DNA from: Streptomyces adelaidensis
GTDB lineage: Bacteria > Actinomycetota > Actinomycetes > Streptomycetales > Streptomycetaceae
Direction: 5' to 3'
DNA length: 38,563 nucleotides
Assembly: GCF_016598475.1 (NCBI RefSeq)
Contig: NZ_JAEMUX010000078.1
Coordinates: 1-38,563 of the forward strand
The first letter of the stretch is position 1; each line of letters begins with the position of its first letter. This document shows, piece by piece, positions 35,001 through 38,563 of this stretch. The notes under the pieces are model-generated. The model was given only the letters and a program-made list of their open reading frames with translations, did no database searches and was not told the origin of the DNA. The position numbers and the translations under genes were made by a program.

Positions 35001-35033
35001 ACCTTGTAGGACGTATCGGCCGTCCTACAAGGT
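35001..35033. terminator. Perfect 13-bp inverted repeat after the FnIII gene
   Basis: ACCTTGTAGGACG (35001-35013) and its exact complement (35021-35033) flank a 7-base loop. It lies 31 bases after the FnIII stop and 66 before the next start. It could be a terminator without a T-run, or an operator for the gene at 35099. Confidence 0.55.
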
Positions 35034-35098
35034 GACGTACCGGCCACTCGTCGGCCCACCGACCACTCGTCGGCCCCCGCCCAGCGAAGGACCACCGC

Positions 35099-35641
35099 AT
35101 GCCGAAGGACCCCGCACCCCAGGACGAGCCGGTCGTGGAAGCCCTCGTGGAGGACGACCGGTTCGGTGAGATCTCCGTGCGGCTGGACGTCGTACGGGGT
35201 GAAGTCGTCGTGGCGGGGGAGCGGGTGCCCCGGATCGAGATACGGCGGGCGGAGGGGGCCGAGATGGAGGAGCACATCCCGGTCGGGACACGGGACGGCG
35301 CCCTGCTCACCCTCACCGTCGACGGCGCGGACGCCGTCATCGAGCCCGCCGAGGGCCGGCTGACGCGGCGTTCGTTCCGCGTCGACGTCTGGTACGGGGA
35401 GCACTCCTGGCGCCTGGTCCCCAACTCCACAGGCGACAGCGGCCTGTTCCGTGACGCGACGGAGCACATCGGGGACTTCTCCTCCGAGGGCGACGGCAAG
35501 GTCGTCGGGGAGTGGCGCGAGGACGCCGAGCCGGACGCCCTGGACGCCGCCTTCGGCTACGCCCTCGCCGCCGCGTTCGGCACAGGCGCCGAGTCCACGT
35601 GGCTGCTCACCGCCGGGGCGGTCGGCGACTTCTTCGTCTGA
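35099..35641 (+). CDS. Conserved-type protein of unknown function
   Basis: 180 residues from the ATG at 35099, AAGGACCACC just upstream. Soluble and mostly beta in its first two thirds (FGEISVRLDVVRGEVVVAG, LLTLTVDGADAVIEP, FRVDVWYGEHSWRLVP), with a helical Ala-rich end. No signal peptide. No family recognised. Confidence 0.65.
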   Translation: MPKDPAPQDEPVVEALVEDDRFGEISVRLDVVRGEVVVAGERVPRIEIRRAEGAEMEEHIPVGTRDGALLTLTVDGADAVIEPAEGRLTRRSFRVDVWYGEHSWRLVPNSTGDSGLFRDATEHIGDFSSEGDGKVVGEWREDAEPDALDAAFGYALAAAFGTGAESTWLLTAGAVGDFFV

Positions 35642-35682
35642 CAGCCGTACGTCGCCTCGTCGCTCTGACAGCCGTACGTCGC
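35637..35682 (+). repeat. Short direct repeat across a stop codon
   Basis: TCTGACAGCCGTACGTCGC occurs at 35637-35655 and again at 35664-35682, period 27. The first copy contains the TGA of the gene at 35099. Looks like a local duplication. Confidence 0.8.
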
Positions 35683-35704
35683 TCACCCACTCGTACACGC
35701 GAAC

Positions 35705-35738
35705 GGCCCCGCCGGTACCGGAAAGTACCGACAGGGCC
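35705..35738. terminator. Terminator between convergent genes and hspR
   Basis: GGCCC-N3-CGGTAC, loop CGGAAA, GTACCG-N3-GGGCC form a nested hairpin between the plus-strand gene ending at 35641 and the minus-strand hspR ending at 35758. Well placed to stop both transcripts. Confidence 0.65.
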
Positions 35739-35757
35739 CTTCACTCGCTACGTCCCG

Positions 35758-36231
35758 TCAGTCCGACGGCTGCCGCCCCTTGGGCCGCCACACCACCAAC
35801 GCGCTGCTCTGCTGCATCTCCTGATACGGCACCAGGTCGCGCCGGTACGACGCGTGCACCGCGGCCTCGCGCTGCCGCATCGTCGCGGCGGCGCCGTCGA
35901 GGGCGGACTCCATCTCGACGATTCTCGCCTGGAGGGCCGCGACCTGGTTCTCCAGTTCGATGATGCGCTTGATGCCGGCCAGGTTGATGCCCTCGTCCTG
36001 CGACAACTGCTGGACGGCGCGCAGCAGTTCGATGTCGCGGGCCGAGTAGCGGCGGCCGCGCCCGGCGGTGCGGTCCGGGGAGACCAGGCCGAGGCGGTCG
36101 TACTGGCGCAGGGTCTGCGGGTGCAGACCGGAGAGCTGGGCGGCCACCGAGATGACGTACACCGGTGTCTCTTCCGTCAGCTCGTACGCCCTGCCCAGTG
36201 GATTCTGTCTACGGCGGCCGGGTGTGTCCAT
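35758..36231 (-). CDS. hspR: HspR, MerR-family heat-shock repressor
   Basis: 157 residues from the ATG at 36231. MerR-type winged helix with YVISVAAQLSGLHPQTLRQYDR and DRTAGRGRRYSARDI, then a coiled coil (about 85-125). HspR represses its own dnaK operon and clpB through inverted repeats (HAIR) and uses DnaK as co-repressor. HAIR sites would lie upstream of dnaK, outside the window. Seven bases after dnaJ. Confidence 0.97.
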   Translation of the reverse strand: MDTPGRRRQNPLGRAYELTEETPVYVISVAAQLSGLHPQTLRQYDRLGLVSPDRTAGRGRRYSARDIELLRAVQQLSQDEGINLAGIKRIIELENQVAALQARIVEMESALDGAAATMRQREAAVHASYRRDLVPYQEMQQSSALVVWRPKGRQPSD

Positions 36232-36238
36232 GGTGTCG

Positions 36239-37417
36239 TCATGCTCCCTTCGCGGCCTGGAACAGCTCCGCTCGCGGGTCCTCGCCCGCGGTCGCCTCGC
36301 GATACGCCTCCAGGGCGTCACGAGCCTTCCCCGACAGGTCCTGCGGAACACTCACCTCGACGGTGATCAGCAGGTCCCCGCGGGTGCCGTCCTTGCGGAA
36401 GGCGCCCTTGCCGCGGGCCCGCATCGTCCGGCCGTTGGGGGTGCCCGGAGGCAGTTTCAGGGTGACCGGCGGACCGCCCAGGGTGGGGACCCTGACCTCG
36501 CCGCCGAGCGCCGCCTCCGGATACGTCACCGGCACGGTCACCGTGAGGTTGTCGTCCTTGCGGCCGAACACCGGGTGCGGGTCGACGTGCACGACGACAT
36601 ACAGGTCACCGGCGGGTCCGCCCCGCTCACCGGGCGCGCCCTTGCCGCGCAGCCGGATCCGCTGGCCGTCGGAGACACCCGCCGGGATGCGGACCTGCAT
36701 GGTGCGGGACGACTTGGCGCGGCCCGAGCCCTTGCAGATGTCGCAGGGGTGCTCGGCGATCAGGCCCCGGCCCTTGCAGTCCGGGCAGGGGTCGGTCAGG
36801 GAGAAGCCGCCGCCGGAGCCCCGCGCGACCTGGCCGGTGCCGACACACGTGGGGCACACGCGGGGTGTGCCGTTGGCGTCGCCGGTGCCCGAACAGATTT
36901 TGCAGGGCGACTGCGAGGACATCCGCAGCGGTACGGTCGCGCCCTCGATGGCCTCGGTGAAGCTCAGCGTGACCTCGGACTCGATGTCCTGGCCGCGCCG
37001 GGGCTGCACCCGCGTGGTGCCGGAGCTGCCGCGGTTGAACAGGCCCCCGAAGACATCCCCGATGCCTCCACCGAAGCCGCCCGCGCCCTGGCCGCCCTGG
37101 GGACCACCGCCGAAGAGGTCACCCAGGTCGAAGTTGAACGAGCCGCCGCCCGCGCCGGGTCCCGGACGGAACCCGCCGTTGCCGAAGAGGGTGCGGGCCT
37201 CGTCGTACTCCTTGCGCTTCTTGGGGTCGCCGAGGATGTCGTTCGCCTCGGAGATCTCCTTGAAGCGCTCCTCGGCCCTGGTGTTGCCCTTGTTGGCGTC
37301 CGGGTGGAACTCGCGGGCGAGCTTGCGGTACGCCTTCTTGATCTCGGCCTCGGTGGCGTCCTTGGGGACGCCGAGGACCTTGTAGTAGTCCTTCTCGATG
37401 AAGTCCTTGGTGCTCAT
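36239..37417 (-). CDS. dnaJ: DnaJ co-chaperone
   Basis: 392 residues from the ATG at 37417 with AGGAGG 10 bases upstream. J domain with HPD (FHPDANKG), Gly/Phe-rich linker, and four CxxCxGxG zinc motifs (CKICSGTG, CPTCVGTG, CPDCKGRG, CDICKGSG), then the substrate-binding C-terminal domain. Stimulates DnaK ATPase and delivers unfolded proteins. A standard type I DnaJ. Confidence 0.98.
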   Translation of the reverse strand: MSTKDFIEKDYYKVLGVPKDATEAEIKKAYRKLAREFHPDANKGNTRAEERFKEISEANDILGDPKKRKEYDEARTLFGNGGFRPGPGAGGGSFNFDLGDLFGGGPQGGQGAGGFGGGIGDVFGGLFNRGSSGTTRVQPRRGQDIESEVTLSFTEAIEGATVPLRMSSQSPCKICSGTGDANGTPRVCPTCVGTGQVARGSGGGFSLTDPCPDCKGRGLIAEHPCDICKGSGRAKSSRTMQVRIPAGVSDGQRIRLRGKGAPGERGGPAGDLYVVVHVDPHPVFGRKDDNLTVTVPVTYPEAALGGEVRVPTLGGPPVTLKLPPGTPNGRTMRARGKGAFRKDGTRGDLLITVEVSVPQDLSGKARDALEAYREATAGEDPRAELFQAAKGA

Positions 37418-37468
37418 CCTCGACGTCCCTCCTTCCACTCGGACCGCTCGGCGTGCACGCCGACGGCG

Positions 37469-38143
37469 TCAGCCCTCGTCCGGGCCACCGCTCTCCTTGT
37501 CGTCGGCCGCCTCCGCCTCGTCGGCCTTGGCGGTCTGCGCCCCTGGCTGGGGCTCGGCCACGGCCACCCGCGCGGGGCGGATGGTGCGCTCGCCGATGCG
37601 ATACCCCGGCTGGAGGATCGCCACGCACGTCGTCTCGGTGACGTCGGGCGCGTAACTGTGCATCAAAGCCTCGTGGATGGTCGGGTCGAAGGGCTCGCCC
37701 TCCTTGCCGAACTGCATGAGGCCCAGCTTCGCCGCGACGGTTTCGAGCGACTCGGCGACGGACTTGAAGCCGCCGACGAGTTCGCTGTGCTCCCGCGCGC
37801 GGCCGATGTCGTCGAGCACCGGCAGGAGTTCGGTCAGGAGGTTCGCGATGGCGATCTCCTTGACCGTGATCCGGTCGCGCTCGACCCGGCGGCGGTAGTT
37901 CTGGTACTCGGCCTGGAGCCGCTGGAGGTCCGCCGTGCGCTCACCGAGCGCCGTACGCACCTGGTCCAACTGCGCCGTCAGACCGGCCACCTGGGCCGCT
38001 GCTGCCGCGTCCCCGGCCGGGGCCGCCCCCTCCTGGGGGGCGGCCTTCGGCTCGGCTTCGTCCGATCCGGAGGGGACGTCGGGCTGCTGCTGCGGCTGGC
38101 CTTGCGGCTGCTGCTCGTCGAAGCCCGGGGTCTCCTCTGTCAC
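37469..38143 (-). CDS. grpE: GrpE nucleotide exchange factor
   Basis: 224 residues from a GTG at 38143 overlapping the dnaK stop (GTGA). An acidic, Gln/Pro-rich head, a long coiled coil (about 50-110) and the GrpE beta domain (PFDPTIHEALMH, GYRIGERTIRPARVAVAEP). Releases ADP from DnaK. Confidence 0.97.
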   Translation of the reverse strand: MTEETPGFDEQQPQGQPQQQPDVPSGSDEAEPKAAPQEGAAPAGDAAAAAQVAGLTAQLDQVRTALGERTADLQRLQAEYQNYRRRVERDRITVKEIAIANLLTELLPVLDDIGRAREHSELVGGFKSVAESLETVAAKLGLMQFGKEGEPFDPTIHEALMHSYAPDVTETTCVAILQPGYRIGERTIRPARVAVAEPQPGAQTAKADEAEAADDKESGGPDEG

Positions 38144-38563
38144 GCGGCACCGTCCTTGCGGTCACGGTCCTCGTCGACGATCTCGGCGTCGACGACGTCG
38201 TCATCCACCTTGGCCTCACCGGCGCCGGCGCCGGCCTCGGGGCCCGCGGCCTGCGCGGCCTGGGCGTCCGCGTACAGGGCCTGGCCGAGCTTCTGCGAGA
38301 CGGCCGCGACCTTCTCCGTGGAGGTGCGGATCTCGGCGGTGTCCTCGCCCTTGAGCGCGGCCTTCAGCTCCTCGACGGACGCCTCGACCTCGGTCTTGAT
38401 GTCGCCGGGGACCTTGTCCTCGTTGTCCTTGAGGAACTTCTCCGTCTGGTAGACGAGCTGCTCGCCCTGGTTGCGGGTCTCGGCGGCCTCGCGGCGGGCG
38501 TGGTCCTCCTCCGCGTACTTCTCGGCCTCCTGGCGCATCCGGTCGACCTCGTCCTTCGGCAGC
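38140..38563 (-). CDS. dnaK: DnaK Hsp70, C-terminal end only (partial)
   Basis: The open frame continues past the right edge. Visible are the final about 140 residues: the helical lid (MRQEAEKYAEEDHARREA, ETRNQGEQLVYQTEKFL) and an Ala/Gly-rich linker ending in an acidic DDDVVDAEIVDED tail typical of DnaK. Confidence 0.97.
   Translation of the reverse strand, partial: LPKDEVDRMRQEAEKYAEEDHARREAAETRNQGEQLVYQTEKFLKDNEDKVPGDIKTEVEASVEELKAALKGEDTAEIRTSTEKVAAVSQKLGQALYADAQAAQAAGPEAGAGAGEAKVDDDVVDAEIVDEDRDRKDGAA

Noticed and set aside
1..38563. tRNA or rRNA genes
   Set aside because: I saw no cloverleaf-like or rRNA-like segment on either strand.

Overview
The window looks like chromosomal Streptomyces DNA, or a very close relative. 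It has extreme GC content with strong third-position bias, GTG/TTG starts, 4-base stop/start overlaps, several Streptomyces-type families (WhiB-like, DUF397 with an XRE/DUF5753 partner, RsbW-like ATPase, DUF4913), and at the right edge the dnaK-grpE-dnaJ-hspR operon in the actinomycete order.

Layout. (1) Bases 1-10426, all on the minus strand: half of a Gram-positive-type IV secretion (T4SS) locus. Read in transcription order it holds a Pro/Gln-rich tail-anchored protein, an immunity-like protein, a CD38-like putative NAD-cleaving toxin, a DUF4913 protein, a single-span extracytoplasmic protein, a three-domain cell-wall hydrolase (lytic transglycosylase + M23 + NlpC/P60), a beta-propeller lipoprotein, a VirD4/TraD-type coupling ATPase, two small proteins, and a zeta-toxin-like kinase that runs off the left edge. 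(2) Bases 10427-10752 are a divergent promoter region. (3) Bases 10753-26563, all on the plus strand: the other half, with TcpC/VirB8-like, a small two-span VirB2-like candidate, TcpE/VirB3-like, the VirB4 ATPase, a decaying array of five related lipoprotein genes, and a VirB6-like channel protein. Two tandem cassettes of [immunity-like A, immunity-like B, CD38-like toxin] follow, then a polytopic membrane protein. (4) Bases 26691-31201: a WhiB-like fusion protein, a small Pro-rich protein, a Uma2-family protein, and a regulatory trio (ATPase, XRE regulator, DUF397). (5) Bases 31464-35641: two secreted PA14/fibronectin-III paralogues and a protein of unknown function. (6) Bases 35758-38563: hspR, dnaJ, grpE and the 3' end of dnaK, all minus strand.

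Interpretation. The secretion locus has the ATPases, channel and wall-cutting enzyme of a conjugation machine, but I see no relaxase, integrase or replication gene in the window. It does carry three paralogous candidate effectors. Each keeps the tryptophan/glutamate/serine constellation of the ADP-ribosyl cyclase (CD38) fold, and each is translationally coupled (GTGA overlap) to an immunity-like gene. Their C-terminal tails share short motifs that could be a secretion signal. I infer that this may be a chromosomal T4SS that delivers NAD(P)-depleting toxins rather than DNA. The fold match, the export and the immunity role are all inferences that need testing.
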